Assembly (NCBI GenBank): GCA_005889275.1
Contig: VBFI01000062.1
Location: forward strand, 1-32,370
From: Chloroflexota bacterium
GTDB taxonomy: Bacteria; Chloroflexota; Limnocylindria; P2-11E
Direction of reading: 5' to 3'
Length of the DNA: 32,370 nucleotides
Position 1 is the first letter of the stretch. The number at the start of each line of letters is the position of its first letter. Positions 24,391-32,370 of this stretch are shown here, piece after piece. The translations under genes and the position numbers were made by a program. The notes beneath the pieces were generated by a model. The model was not told the DNA's origin, made no database searches, and was given only the letters and a program-made list of their open reading frames with translations.

Positions 24391-24527
24391 TTCTGACCTC
24401 CTTCGTGTCGGAGGTCACGCTACGTCCCGCGCGGTTGCGCCTCGACCGCCCCGCTCACGTGGCGGTCGTTCTCCTGCTTCCATTCCGCGTGTATCGCCGG
24501 CGTCACTCGGTGCTCGCGCGCGAGAAG

Positions 24528-25574
24528 CTAGGCCGTTTTCTGCTCGTGCAGGGCCTTCTTGTCGATCTTCAGGATCGTCTGGTCCTTCGCCGGGATCGTG
24601 AACGGGATCACGCCTGGAATGAGCCACTCGGTCCACATCTTGTCGACCTCGGCCTGGAAGTGCTCCACGTCCTCGTCGGCGAAATGGGCGAACCGGCCCT
24701 GGCGCTTGAGGTACTCGTACACGGGCTTGCGCTTCTTGCGTCCTTCGGCGATCTGCCGCGTCGGACCGGTCAGGTTGCACACCCCGTCCATGACCTCGTA
24801 GAGCGGCCAGATCCCGCACTCCACGGCGAGATGTCCGAGCTCCTGGCTGTACTGCGGGTGGTAGTCCCAGCCCTTCGGGCACGGATCGAGGGTGTGCACG
24901 AACGTCGGGCCGCCGAGCTCGAGCGCCTTGCGGATCTTGTTCATGAGATCCACCGCGTACGCGGCGCAGCCGGCGGCGATGTACCGCGACTCGGGATGAC
25001 CCGCGGCGAGCATGCCCGGCACGTTCTTCTTCCAGCGGGTGTGCATGAGGCGCTTCTTCGTCCCTGACGGCGAAAACGTCGTGACCGCGCCGTACGGGGT
25101 TTGGCTCGAGAGCTGAATGTCCGTGTTCGCGTAGCTCTCGTTGTCGTACAGCAGGACGAGGCAGTTGTAGTCCTTGTGCGTGAGGGTCGCCGAGATCGCG
25201 CCGATGCCCATGTCCGCGCCGCCGCCGTCGCCGCAGAACGCGATCACGTTGATCTTCTCGTTCTTCAGCTTCCCTTTGCGCATGAGCACCTTGAGCCCGG
25301 CGGCCGTGCCGAGGGCCGCCGAGCCGGACGCGCCGAGTTGGGTGTGCATCCACGGGACGACCCAGGGGGTCGTGTAGTAGGTCGTGTTCGCGACGTACAT
25401 GCAGCCCGTCGAGCCGAGCACGATCGTGCGTGGACCGGACGCTTTGACCATGTGCCGCATCACCAGGGCGGACTCGCAGCCCTGGCAGGTGCGATGGCCG
25501 GAGACGAACAGCTCGTCGTACGGGACGTCCTTGACGCCTTTGATCTGGGGAAGGGTCGTCGTTTCGACTGCCAT
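24528..25574 (-). CDS. 2-oxoacid:ferredoxin oxidoreductase beta subunit, probably of oxalate oxidoreductase
   Basis: 348 residues. Binds thiamine diphosphate and a 4Fe-4S cluster. TPP motif CGDGGGADMGIGAISATLTHKD with YDNESYANT; cluster cysteines C30 and C33 (TCQGCE), C58 (GSTGC) and a later DPCPKGW. QLSSQTPYG is the usual beta-subunit segment. AGGAGG lies just before the ATG. Last gene of the operon after gamma-delta and alpha, 9 bases behind alpha. In this family the beta subunit carries the carbanion chemistry and passes electrons to the gamma-delta clusters; see the alpha subunit for the substrate. The ferredoxin is not in the window. Confidence 0.88.
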   Translation of the reverse strand: MAVETTTLPQIKGVKDVPYDELFVSGHRTCQGCESALVMRHMVKASGPRTIVLGSTGCMYVANTTYYTTPWVVPWMHTQLGASGSAALGTAAGLKVLMRKGKLKNEKINVIAFCGDGGGADMGIGAISATLTHKDYNCLVLLYDNESYANTDIQLSSQTPYGAVTTFSPSGTKKRLMHTRWKKNVPGMLAAGHPESRYIAAGCAAYAVDLMNKIRKALELGGPTFVHTLDPCPKGWDYHPQYSQELGHLAVECGIWPLYEVMDGVCNLTGPTRQIAEGRKKRKPVYEYLKRQGRFAHFADEDVEHFQAEVDKMWTEWLIPGVIPFTIPAKDQTILKIDKKALHEQKTA

Positions 25575-25583
25575 CTCTGCCTC

Positions 25584-26813
25584 CTAGCTTCGCACGCCGA
25601 TCCAGTGACAGATGTCACCGGACTTGATGTCGCTCGCGGCCGCGATGGTCTTCTCGAAGATCTCCTGCGCCATCGGCTGCTCGATCTCGCGGCCGCCCAG
25701 GCCGGCGATGAAGCCGACGACCGTCGGTCGCTTCTCCTGCGAGTAGAGCGCCGAGCGCACCTCGTTGTAGAGCACGCCGCCGTAGTACGGCGACCCGAAC
25801 GAATAGTCGCGGTCGATCACGCCCACCGCCTTGAAGCGGGTCAGGCACTTGGTGATCTCCTCCGTCGCGAAGGGACGGAACCACTTCAGGCGAACGAGGC
25901 CGACCTTGTGTCCTTCCTTGCGCAGACGGCGGATCGCCACCTTCATCGGGAGCGCGAGCGTGCCCTGCCCGAAGAAGACGATGTCCGCGTCCTCGGTCAT
26001 GTACTCGTCGATGAACGGGCTCGCGCCGCCTCGGCCGAAGAGCTTCTTGAAGTCCGCGTGCGCCTCGCGGATGACGGTCTGCGCCTGGCGCATGGCCTGG
26101 TCGTTCTGCATCCGGATCTCCATGAGCCAGTCCTGGTCCACCTGGGGCGCGATGGTGATCGGGTTGTCCGGGTGGAGGAGCCGGTCGCCGAGATCGAACC
26201 GGGGCAGGAACTTGTCCACGGCGGCCTGCGTCGGGATCTTCACGATCTGCTGCGAGTGGGTGAGGAACGCGCCGTCCAGGCCAATCGCGACGGGGAGCGA
26301 CACGCGCTTGTCCTCACCGACGCGCCAGGCCATGAGCGCGAGGTCCATCGCCTCCTGCGCCGTCTCCGCCCAGGGGAGGAGCCAGCCGAGGTCACGGACC
26401 GCGAGCGAGTCGTTGTGCTCGGTCCCGAACGCGCCCGGGTCGTCGAGGGCGCGGTTGCCGCAGATCGCCACGACCGGAAGGCGAAGCCCGGCCGTCACCG
26501 CGATCGCCTCGAAGGCGTAGAACCAGCCGACGCCGGAGCTTCCGACGAAGACGCGCGAGCCGACGGCGCAGGCGTGCTTCACGATCTCGAACTGGCTGTG
26601 CTCGCCGTCCGCGACGATGTACTCGACGTCCATCTTCCCGTTCGCGATGAGCTTGGCCGCGGCCTGCATCACACCGTCGTACGGACGGATCGGGTAGGCG
26701 GCCATGACGTCCACGTCGGCGAGGCGGATGGCTTCGGCGATGGCCTCGCAGCCCGTCGCGAGCTGCTCCGTCTCGACGTCGGAGTGTTCGCGCTCCTTGA
26801 CCTGGACTGCCAT
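25584..26813 (-). CDS. 2-oxoacid:ferredoxin oxidoreductase alpha subunit, oxalate type (YPIRP)
   Basis: 409 residues. Contains the PP domain shaping the active site and the C-terminal domain II (VFFGQGTLALPMKVAIRRLRKEG, FRPFATEEI, VIDRDYSFGSPYYGGVLYNEVRSALY). The substrate loop reads YPIRP at 40-44, where pyruvate and 2-oxoacid enzymes have YPITP. As I recall the published Moorella oxalate oxidoreductase, its alpha subunit has the same arginine, which holds the second carboxylate. The following EYIVADGEHSQFEIVKHACAVGSRVFVGSSG and GNRALDDPGAFGTEHND also look like that enzyme. Then oxalate would be split to two CO2 with two electrons to ferredoxin, without CoA. ATG overlaps the gamma-delta stop by one base. 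Confidence 0.87.
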   Translation of the reverse strand: MAVQVKEREHSDVETEQLATGCEAIAEAIRLADVDVMAAYPIRPYDGVMQAAAKLIANGKMDVEYIVADGEHSQFEIVKHACAVGSRVFVGSSGVGWFYAFEAIAVTAGLRLPVVAICGNRALDDPGAFGTEHNDSLAVRDLGWLLPWAETAQEAMDLALMAWRVGEDKRVSLPVAIGLDGAFLTHSQQIVKIPTQAAVDKFLPRFDLGDRLLHPDNPITIAPQVDQDWLMEIRMQNDQAMRQAQTVIREAHADFKKLFGRGGASPFIDEYMTEDADIVFFGQGTLALPMKVAIRRLRKEGHKVGLVRLKWFRPFATEEITKCLTRFKAVGVIDRDYSFGSPYYGGVLYNEVRSALYSQEKRPTVVGFIAGLGGREIEQPMAQEIFEKTIAAASDIKSGDICHWIGVRS

Positions 26814-27961
26814 CAGTCGTCACCTCCGGTCGACGTCGTGGGGTTCGCCGCGGGGTTCGCGTTCTCGGCGGCGGTCGAGGCGTGCGCGACGCGCTTCGGA
26901 TCGGCGGGCACGCCGCTCTTCTGCTCGAACCACTTGTTGTACGCGTCGTGGTCGGTCTTCCAAAGCTGCCACTTGTCTTTGTTGTCCTCGAACTTCAGCT
27001 CGTCGACCATGACGATGCAGTCCTTGACCGGGCACACCTGCGCACAGATCCCGCAGCCGATGCACGCCTCGTACACGACCTCGTAGTGGCCCTCGGGCGT
27101 GACCTCGAAACACTCGTCCGGACAGTCGAGCCAGCACATCGTGCACTTGATGCAGGTGTCGAAGTTCACGACCGGGCGAAGCGTGCGCGCGGTGTATTTC
27201 TTGTACTGCGGGTTGCGCTCGCCGGGCTTGCGCGCGTCGACGACGATGCCGGGTCGCATCGTCGTCCAGCCGGGCTTGGCGAACTGGAGCTTCTCGTGGC
27301 CGCTCGTTCCTTCGCCGGCCTTCACCGCGCGGAGCAGCGCCCCGTCGTAGCCGTATTGCGCGGACTGGACCGCGGCCTCGTCCTTGGTCTGCTCCTTGAT
27401 CAGCGCCTTCACGTCGTCGAGGCGGACCCAGTCCGGCACGACCTTCGCGAGGGCGCCGAGCACGCGGTAATCGGTGTGGTCGTCCTTGAACACCCAGAGG
27501 CCGGCGAAGGATGCCGCGCCCGGGACGCAGCCCATGGTGTACGGGCGCTCCGCCTTGTCCGTCTGCGCGAGCACCTCCTCGGGCGCCTTCTCGCTGGTCA
27601 CCAGGAGGAAGCCATCCTTGCGGATCGGCTTCCAGATCGGCTGGCGACCGTACCAGGCCCACGACTCGACGCCCTTCACGAGCGTGTCGTCGACCGCGAT
27701 CGAGACGTCCACGACGGCGGGTTCGTACTTCGCCATCGATGCCTCGAGCTCGAGATCGTTCACGGCGACGACGGCGAACTGCTTCGCCGGCACGCCGTTG
27801 CGCTCGGGGGAGTCGCCGTACCGCGCGAATGCCGTGCCGGTGTGGCCGCGCTTGCGGGCCGCCAGCACGATCGAACGGCAGATGCGCTGCGCGAGCGTCT
27901 TCTGGAAGATGCCGCGGTAGACGACCTCGACCGTGATCGAGGTCTCCTTCGGCTCGCTCAT
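26813..27961 (-). CDS. 2-oxoacid:ferredoxin oxidoreductase, fused gamma-delta subunit
   Basis: 382 residues. N-terminal gamma domain, about 8-190 (VVYRGIFQKTLAQRICRSIVLAA, MGCVPGAASFAGLWVF), fused to a delta domain with two 4Fe-4S sites: C270-x2-C273-x2-C276-x3-C280 and C300-x2-C303-x2-C306-x3-C310. The linker has KPGWTTMRPGIV and RTLRPVVNFDTC. A disordered tail of about 40 residues (NANPAANPTTSTGG) ends the protein. The gamma-delta/alpha/beta order and fusion are those of Moorella oxalate oxidoreductase as I know it. The ATG overlaps the stop of the GntR gene in ATGA, so regulator and enzyme are translated from one message. Confidence 0.87.
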   Translation of the reverse strand: MSEPKETSITVEVVYRGIFQKTLAQRICRSIVLAARKRGHTGTAFARYGDSPERNGVPAKQFAVVAVNDLELEASMAKYEPAVVDVSIAVDDTLVKGVESWAWYGRQPIWKPIRKDGFLLVTSEKAPEEVLAQTDKAERPYTMGCVPGAASFAGLWVFKDDHTDYRVLGALAKVVPDWVRLDDVKALIKEQTKDEAAVQSAQYGYDGALLRAVKAGEGTSGHEKLQFAKPGWTTMRPGIVVDARKPGERNPQYKKYTARTLRPVVNFDTCIKCTMCWLDCPDECFEVTPEGHYEVVYEACIGCGICAQVCPVKDCIVMVDELKFEDNKDKWQLWKTDHDAYNKWFEQKSGVPADPKRVAHASTAAENANPAANPTTSTGGDD

Positions 27962-28665
27962 GCCTTGCTCCCTCCGATCAGGCGAAGGATCTCTTCGCCG
28001 ACCGCCTTGATGTGGTCCGCTGCCGCGCGTCGCGCCGCATCGGGATCGTGCGCGGTGAGCGCGCTCAGGACCCGACGATGCGCGTCGAGCGACGCGTGCG
28101 CCCGCGTGTTCGTCTGCAGCCATTGCTCGCGCGACTCGCGGAGAACGTCCCACACGACACCGAGGAGCGTCGTGAGGAGCTCGTTCCGCGATGCCTCGCC
28201 GATGAGCTCGTGGAAGCGGGTGTCCTCGTCCACGTAAGACTCTCCGGCGGCGACTTTGTGCTCCTGCTGCGCGAAGATCTCCCCGAGCTCGGCGAGCTCC
28301 GTCTGGGTGACGCGCTCGGCGGCGAGCGCGGCGATCGCCGGCTCGATCAGCCCGCGGAACTCGATGACGTCGGCGAGCGAATGCCCGCGCGCCATGAGGT
28401 TCGTGAGCGGCCGCGCGAGGTCATCCGGCGAGGTCTGACGGACAAAGGTGCCACCGCCGGCGCGCGTCTCGACGACCCCGAGAAGCTCGAGCGTGCGCAG
28501 CGCCTCGCGGACCGAGGCACGCGAGACCTGGAACTGCTCGGCGAGCTGCCGCTCCGGCGGTAGCTGGTCGCCCGGCCTCAGGTCGCCGCGCTCGAGGAGT
28601 CCCTCGATCTGCTCGACGATGCCCTGGTAGAGGCGGCTGCGGCGAATCGGCTCGATGACTGTCAG
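27958..28665 (-). CDS. GntR/FadR-family regulator with FCD domain
   Basis: About 235 residues. N-terminal winged HTH (LYQGIVEQIEGLLERGDL, LPPERQLAEQFQVSRASVREAL, TLELLGVVETRAGGGTFV), then an FCD ligand domain (EFRGLIEPAIAALAAERV, DTRFHELIGEASRN, AHRRVLSALTAHDPDAARRA, HI) with the metal-binding D-x3-H and two later His. The HTH part has no ATG, GTG or TTG; the best start is CTG 28665, 7 bases behind GGAGG (28677-28673). ATG 28395 would drop the DNA-binding half. First gene of the oxidoreductase operon, so it likely senses a small carboxylate, perhaps oxalate, and controls its own promoter through TGGTCAGACCA. Confidence 0.85.
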   Translation of the reverse strand: MTVIEPIRRSRLYQGIVEQIEGLLERGDLRPGDQLPPERQLAEQFQVSRASVREALRTLELLGVVETRAGGGTFVRQTSPDDLARPLTNLMARGHSLADVIEFRGLIEPAIAALAAERVTQTELAELGEIFAQQEHKVAAGESYVDEDTRFHELIGEASRNELLTTLLGVVWDVLRESREQWLQTNTRAHASLDAHRRVLSALTAHDPDAARRAAADHIKAVGEEILRLIGGSKA

Positions 28666-28715
28666 CGCCGGTCCTCCAGGCGTCCGCTGTCGCGGAACGC
28701 GCCAGCATCCGTGCT

Positions 28716-28736
28716 CTGGTCAGGTGGTCAGACCAG
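28716..28736. promoter_or_regulatory. FadR-type operator TGGTCAGACCA with an extra half-site
   Basis: TGGTCAGACCA (28725-28735) is a perfect 5-1-5 palindrome matching the TGGTCNGACCA style of FCD-GntR sites. A second TGGTCAG lies 8 bases to the left (28717), and CTGGTC (28716-28721) with GACCAG (28731-28736) makes an overlapping wider palindrome. It lies about 11 bases downstream of the -10 of the gntR promoter, at the expected transcript start, suited to repression. Confidence 0.7.
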
Positions 28737-28745
28737 GCGGCGGCA

Positions 28746-28775
28746 AGAGTAGTGCGTCGGAGGAGAGCACGTCAA
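28746..28775 (-). promoter_or_regulatory. Promoter of the gntR-oxidoreductase operon
   Basis: TTGACG (28775-28770), 18-base spacer, TACTCT (28751-28746). The -35 is good and the -10 fair. Placed directly before the palindromic operator. Confidence 0.5.
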
Positions 28776-28799
28776 ACCGCACTAAGTGGGAGGTGGCCC

Positions 28800-29156
28800 A
28801 TGAAGCCGGTAGAAGTGCCAGGCGAGCGGATCGCCTCAGCGGGCGCCGCTGCGCTCGGTCTCGCGAATGTCGCGTATCAGGCCGCGCTGACGTACCGCCC
28901 GACCCCGGATGCGGTCCTAGCGGTCGCGGGCGCGCTCGCCCCGACCCTCGCCATCCTCGTCGCGTGGTGGGCGCCCGGCCGGGCGCTCCGCCTCTCGATG
29001 CTCGTCGTCGCCATGCTGCTCGAGCTTCCCGCCTTGGTGATCGCCGGCAGCGCGCTCGCGTTCGCCGTCGAGGTGCTGCTCGTCACTGCCGTGCTCGCAA
29101 CCCAGTCGCGCCCAGCGCGCCCGCAGAACCCGCGGCGACTCTCGATCGTTCTCTGA
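28800..29156 (+). CDS. Small multi-pass membrane protein
   Basis: 118 residues from ATG 28800, behind GGGAGG (SD, 6 bases). Three to four hydrophobic segments (IASAGAAALGLANVAYQAAL, DAVLAVAGALAPTLAILVAW, LSMLVVAMLLELPALVIAG, SALAFAVEVLLVTAVLAT) and a basic tail. Not recognised. Divergent from the gntR operon, so the same operator could affect it. Confidence 0.65.
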   Translation: MKPVEVPGERIASAGAAALGLANVAYQAALTYRPTPDAVLAVAGALAPTLAILVAWWAPGRALRLSMLVVAMLLELPALVIAGSALAFAVEVLLVTAVLATQSRPARPQNPRRLSIVL

Positions 29157-29162
29157 GCCGAG

Positions 29163-29192
29163 AGCCCCCTCCAGAGACGATCGGAGGGGGCT
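29163..29192. terminator. Terminator-like hairpin after the small membrane protein
   Basis: Perfect 10-bp stem AGCCCCCTCC/GGAGGGGGCT with a 10-base loop. No T-run follows, so factor-independent termination is uncertain. Confidence 0.5.
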
Positions 29193-29201
29193 AGGCTCTG
29201 G

Positions 29202-29219
29202 CCGGCCGATTTCGGCCGG
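29202..29219. promoter_or_regulatory. 18-base palindrome next to the SD of the ABM-like gene
   Basis: CCGGCCGA-TT-TCGGCCGG, perfect 8-bp arms. Ends just before the GGGGGAGG SD, so it may be an operator or a hairpin limiting ribosome access. Confidence 0.4.
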
Positions 29220-29230
29220 GGGAGGACACG

Positions 29231-29518
29231 ATGAACGCACGAGTAACGAGGTTCGAGGGCTCGCCGAGTGACCTCGACAAAGGCATCAAGCTGATCAAGG
29301 ACACGATCATGCCATCCGCGAAAAAAATGAGCGGTTTCAAGAATGGCTATTGGTTCATCGACCGCGCCAGTGGAAAGGGCATGGCCGTCACGCTGTTCGA
29401 CAACGAGGCGTCCATGCGAGGGTCTGAGACCGCGGCCGAGGAATCGCGTGCGCAGGCGACCCAGGCCGGATTTCGGATGATCGGCGTCGAACGATATGAG
29501 GTCGTCGCCCAGACCTAG
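29231..29518 (+). CDS. ABM-fold (antibiotic biosynthesis monooxygenase-like) protein
   Basis: 95 residues, strong SD GGGGGAGG. Pattern of a ferredoxin-like dimeric alpha-beta barrel: ARVTRFEGSPSDLDKGIKLI, IMPSAKKMSGFKNGYWFID, GKGMAVTLFDNEASM, ESRAQATQAGFRMIGVERYEV. Proteins of this shape act on varied small molecules or only bind them, so no function is assigned. The HAD gene follows after 3 bases, hence one operon. Confidence 0.7.
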   Translation: MNARVTRFEGSPSDLDKGIKLIKDTIMPSAKKMSGFKNGYWFIDRASGKGMAVTLFDNEASMRGSETAAEESRAQATQAGFRMIGVERYEVVAQT

Positions 29519-29521
29519 GAC

Positions 29522-30181
29522 GTGCGCGCGCTGATCTTCGATCTCGACGGAACCCTCATCGACACGGTCTACGCGCACGTCTTCGCCTGGCAGCGCGCGC
29601 TCGCGGAATCCGGACTCGCGATCGACGGTTGGAAGATCCACCGGCGCATCGGCATGAGTGGCGGCCTCTTCACCCGCGCCGTCGCGCGCGAGATCGGGAA
29701 ACCGCTCTCGGACGAGGACGCGGCGCGTATCCAGTCCCGACACGGCGCGCTCTTCCGCGAGCTGCTGCCGGAGCGCCGGCCGCTGCCCGGCGCGATCGAC
29801 CTGCTCAGGCACCTCCGTGAGGAGCACATCCCGCACGGCATCGCGACCTCCGGACGACATCCTGAGATCGACGCGTCGTTGACCGCGCTCGGGGTCCCCG
29901 CGGGGACGGTGGTCATCGATCGCGGCGACGTCCTCCGCGCGAAGCCGGAGCCCGATCTCTTCCTCAAATGTCAGGAGGAGATCGGCGTCGAGATCCGGGA
30001 CTGCTATGTCGTCGGGGACGCGGTGTGGGATCTGCTCGCCGCGCGGCGAGCCGGCATGCTGAGCGTCGGGATCCTCGCCGGTGGCTACGGCTGGGACGAG
30101 CTGATCGCCGCCGGCGCCTTCCGCGTCTACCGCGATCCAGCGGATCTGCACCGGTCGCTCGACGAGCTCGGGATCATCTGA
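29522..30181 (+). CDS. HAD-superfamily hydrolase (phosphoglycolate phosphatase-like)
   Basis: 219 residues from a GTG. Motif I IFDLDGTLIDT (nucleophile D7, acid D9), cap domain about 15-90, motif II IATSG, motif III Lys in AKPEPDLF, motif IV VVGDAVWDLLAARRAG. Cytosolic phosphatase of the Gph/beta-phosphoglucomutase branch; the cap does not identify the substrate. It could remove 2-phosphoglycolate or a sugar phosphate. Convergent with the ABC ATPase gene, 4 bases apart. Confidence 0.85.
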   Translation: MRALIFDLDGTLIDTVYAHVFAWQRALAESGLAIDGWKIHRRIGMSGGLFTRAVAREIGKPLSDEDAARIQSRHGALFRELLPERRPLPGAIDLLRHLREEHIPHGIATSGRHPEIDASLTALGVPAGTVVIDRGDVLRAKPEPDLFLKCQEEIGVEIRDCYVVGDAVWDLLAARRAGMLSVGILAGGYGWDELIAAGAFRVYRDPADLHRSLDELGII

Positions 30182-30185
30182 CGAT

Positions 30186-31763
30186 TCAGGCCGCCGCGTC
30201 GGCCTGACCGGCCATGAGGAGGCCAAGTCGCTCCTCGGTCGCGGCCGACGCGTCAAGCGTGGCGACGATCCGTCCCTCGAACATCACCGCGATCCGATCG
30301 GACAAGGCTCGGATCTCGTCGAGCTCGCTCGAGATCAGGAGGATCGCGGCGCCGTGGGCGCGCTGCTCGAGGAGCCGCTCGTGCACGTACTCGGTCGCGG
30401 CGATGTCGAGGCCGCGCGTCGGCTGCGAGACGACGATGAGCTTCGGCTGTTCGGAGAGCTCGCGCCCGAGCACGACCTTCTGCTGGTTCCCGCCTGAGAG
30501 GTTCCCGACGATGGCGCGCGGGTTCGGGGGGCGCACGTCGTACTCGGCGGCGAGGCGGCCACCGGCGCGAAGGATCGCCGCCGGGTCGAGCGCGCCGTGC
30601 ACCGCGTAGGGCGGCCGATCCTGCTTTCCGAGAATGAAGTCGTCGGCCACGGTGAACGCGAGCACGAGGCCCTCGAGGTGGCGGTCCTCGGGCACGTACG
30701 CGACCCCGCGTGCGCGCGTGCGCTTGGGGTCGTCGCGGGAGATGTCGACCCCCCCGATGAGGATCGAACCGGCGGTCGGCTCGCGCAGACCGAGGATGGT
30801 CTGAGCGAGCTCGCTCTGGCCGTTCCCGCCGACGCCGGCGATCCCCAGGATCTCGCCCGCCCTGACTTCGAAGTCGACGCCCTGGAGCGCCGCGGCGCCG
30901 CGGTCGCTCCTCGCCTCGAGCCCGCGCACGGCAAGGATCACTTCATTCCCCGGCGGCGTGGTGCGCTCCATGATGTCGTGCAGCTCGCGGCCGACCATCG
31001 CGCGCGCGATCTCCGACGGGTTCGTGTTCTTCGTGACGAGCTCCCCGGCGTTCCGCCCGGCGCGGAGAACGGTGATCCGGTCGGTGACGGCCATGACCTC
31101 ACGCAGCTTGTGGGTGATGAGGATGAGCGTCTTGCCCTCGTCGCGGAGCGTCCGCACGATGCCGAAGAGCTCGTCCACCTCGAGCGGTGTGAGGACGGCC
31201 GTGGGCTCGTCGAAGATGAGCAGCTCGGAGCCGCGGTAGAGCACCTTCAGGATCTCCACGCGCTGCTGGAGGCCGAGCGGGATGTCCTCGATGCGCGCGG
31301 CGACGTCGACCTCGATGTGAAACCGCGCCTCGAGCTCGTGGACGCGGCGCTCGATCGCGGCGTGGTCCAGGAGCGGACCCCCGCGCTCGTCGCCGAGCAC
31401 CACGTTCTCGGCGACGCTCAGCGGCGGCACGAGCATGAAGTGCTGGTGGATCATGCCAATGCCGAGCGCGATCGCGTCCCGTGGCCCGCCGATCCTCACC
31501 TCGCGCCCGCGGATGCGGATGGCGCCCGCGTCGGGGCGGTACAGGCCGTAGAGGACGTTCATGAGCGTGGACTTGCCGGCGCCGTTCTCGCCGACGAGGG
31601 CGTGGATCTCGCCTTCCCGGACGGTGAGGTCGACGCCGCGGAGGGCGTGGAGATCACCGAAGCGCTTCTCGATGCCCCGCATCTCGAGGAGGGGCGCCTT
31701 CTCCGCGGCGACGGCCGTGGCGAGCGCTCCGCGCTCACGCTCGGGTCGTGGCTCGAGGGTCAT
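30186..31763 (-). CDS. ABC transporter ATPase, double cassette, BMP/nucleoside family
   Basis: 525 residues. First cassette: Walker [29 protein letters not shown] (typical of YufO/NupO nucleoside ATPases), signature [11 protein letters not shown], Walker [11 protein letters not shown]. Second cassette: degenerate Walker [19 protein letters not shown], signature [15 protein letters not shown] and VSQPTRGLD in place of the Walker B glutamate. Only the first site is therefore likely catalytic. Family members import nucleosides or related solutes with a BMP lipoprotein (not here). ATG overlaps the permease stop in ATGA; genes run leftward from the right edge. Confidence 0.9.
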   Translation of the reverse strand: MTLEPRPERERGALATAVAAEKAPLLEMRGIEKRFGDLHALRGVDLTVREGEIHALVGENGAGKSTLMNVLYGLYRPDAGAIRIRGREVRIGGPRDAIALGIGMIHQHFMLVPPLSVAENVVLGDERGGPLLDHAAIERRVHELEARFHIEVDVAARIEDIPLGLQQRVEILKVLYRGSELLIFDEPTAVLTPLEVDELFGIVRTLRDEGKTLILITHKLREVMAVTDRITVLRAGRNAGELVTKNTNPSEIARAMVGRELHDIMERTTPPGNEVILAVRGLEARSDRGAAALQGVDFEVRAGEILGIAGVGGNGQSELAQTILGLREPTAGSILIGGVDISRDDPKRTRARGVAYVPEDRHLEGLVLAFTVADDFILGKQDRPPYAVHGALDPAAILRAGGRLAAEYDVRPPNPRAIVGNLSGGNQQKVVLGRELSEQPKLIVVSQPTRGLDIAATEYVHERLLEQRAHGAAILLISSELDEIRALSDRIAVMFEGRIVATLDASAATEERLGLLMAGQADAAA

Positions 31764-32370
31764 GCGTGGCCCTCCGCCTCGTAGGGCAGCCCATCCGCCG
31801 CGGGAGGGCGGGAACGACCGACGAATCCGGCGACCGCGAGGATCGTGAGCACGTAGGGCAGCGTCGAGAGCAGCTGAACGGGCACGCGGACGTCCCCGAT
31901 CGACGCACCCTGCAGCGACACTGAGAGCGCGGTCCCGTATCCGAAGATGAGCGAGGCGATGAAGGCGCCGACGGGCGTCCAGCGCCCGAAGATCATCGCC
32001 GCCAGGCCGATGAAGCCTCGCCCGCCGGTCATGCCGTCGGTGAACGAATGCGCCACCGAGAGCGAGAGGTACGCGCCCCCGATCGCCGCGAGCGTTCCCG
32101 AGGCGAGGACCGCCCAGTACCGCGTCTCGCGCACCGCGATGCCGAGCGTATCGGCCGCGCGCGGATGCTCGCCGACCGCGCGGAGGCGAAGACCCGGGAC
32201 CGTCCGGAAGAGAAAGAGCTGGAGCACGATCACCAGGCCGAACGTCACCCAGACGATGGCGTTCTGCCGGCCGAGGACGTCGCCGACGAAGGGAATCGCG
32301 GCGATGGGCCCGAGCTCCAGGGCGGGGACGCCGGCGAGGTCGGCCGGCGTGCCCGTGTTGCCGTAGAACT
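31760..32370 (-). CDS. ABC transporter permease (nucleoside/BMP type), N-terminus beyond window
   Basis: About 203 residues visible and open to the edge. BPD_transp_2 family: [19 protein letters not shown], the conserved cytoplasmic loop seen in YufQ/NupQ permeases, then [36 protein letters not shown] and [13 protein letters not shown]. It precedes and overlaps the ATPase. A partner permease and the binding lipoprotein presumably lie to the right. Nucleoside specificity is the family norm, not shown here. Confidence 0.88.
   Translation of the reverse strand, partial: FYGNTGTPADLAGVPALELGPIAAIPFVGDVLGRQNAIVWVTFGLVIVLQLFLFRTVPGLRLRAVGEHPRAADTLGIAVRETRYWAVLASGTLAAIGGAYLSLSVAHSFTDGMTGGRGFIGLAAMIFGRWTPVGAFIASLIFGYGTALSVSLQGASIGDVRVPVQLLSTLPYVLTILAVAGFVGRSRPPAADGLPYEAEGHA

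Noticed and set aside
25101-28237. Two very long plus-strand frames opposite the oxidoreductase operon
   Set aside because: Explained by codon bias in the real minus-strand genes; no SD or motif.

Overview
High-GC bacterial chromosome with tightly packed genes. Many start codons are GTG, TTG or apparently rarer codons, several starts sit right behind a -10-like box (leaderless style), and lipoproteins carry proline/alanine/threonine-rich tails. Together with an rpsF-ssb-rpsR cluster whose S18 is strongly extended, a Thermus-like homocitrate synthase/homoaconitase set and a three-subunit oxalate-type oxidoreductase, this suggests a soil or freshwater Chloroflexota-like lineage. That placement is inference; no rRNA gene is present.

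Left part (1-9.3 kb): a D-xylose locus. xylB (cut by the left edge), a vanadium-haloperoxidase-like protein and an FG-GAP/ASPIC-UnbV protein run leftward. A xylose ABC importer, xylF-xylH-xylG, runs rightward, and xylA converges on xylG with stop codons sharing one CTAG. Imported xylose would be isomerised by XylA and phosphorylated by XylB. The haloperoxidase/ASPIC pair is an unexpected passenger in the xylB operon.

Middle (9.3-19.8 kb): two tandem paralogous regulators with LuxR-type HTH at the N-terminus and PAS-like regions behind it; two exported proteins of unknown function; a leftward operon of response regulator, small membrane protein and a phosphofructokinase with pyrophosphate-type active-site residues; then a promoter and long structured leader before homocitrate synthase and the two homoaconitase subunits, the first steps of lysine synthesis by the alpha-aminoadipate route. 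An NAD(P)H/FAD oxidoreductase and an alpha/beta hydrolase run leftward.

20-21.4 kb is the oddest interval. It holds a class-I-shaped tRNA with anticodon UAA, a perfect 199-bp direct repeat whose unit is one complete 61-codon ORF, and between the repeat copies a LAGLIDADG homing-endonuclease remnant cut at the repeat junction plus a normal long-arm tRNA-Leu(UAA). After it come rpsF-ssb-rpsR.

Right part (22.6-32.4 kb): membrane and lipoprotein genes; an operon of a FadR-type GntR regulator and the gamma-delta, alpha and beta subunits of a 2-oxoacid:ferredoxin oxidoreductase whose alpha subunit reads YPIRP, the form I associate with oxalate oxidoreductase. Its promoter carries a TGGTCAGACCA palindrome. 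A small membrane protein, an ABM-like protein and a HAD hydrolase follow, then a BMP-type nucleoside/sugar ABC transporter (ATPase and partial permease) running off the right edge.
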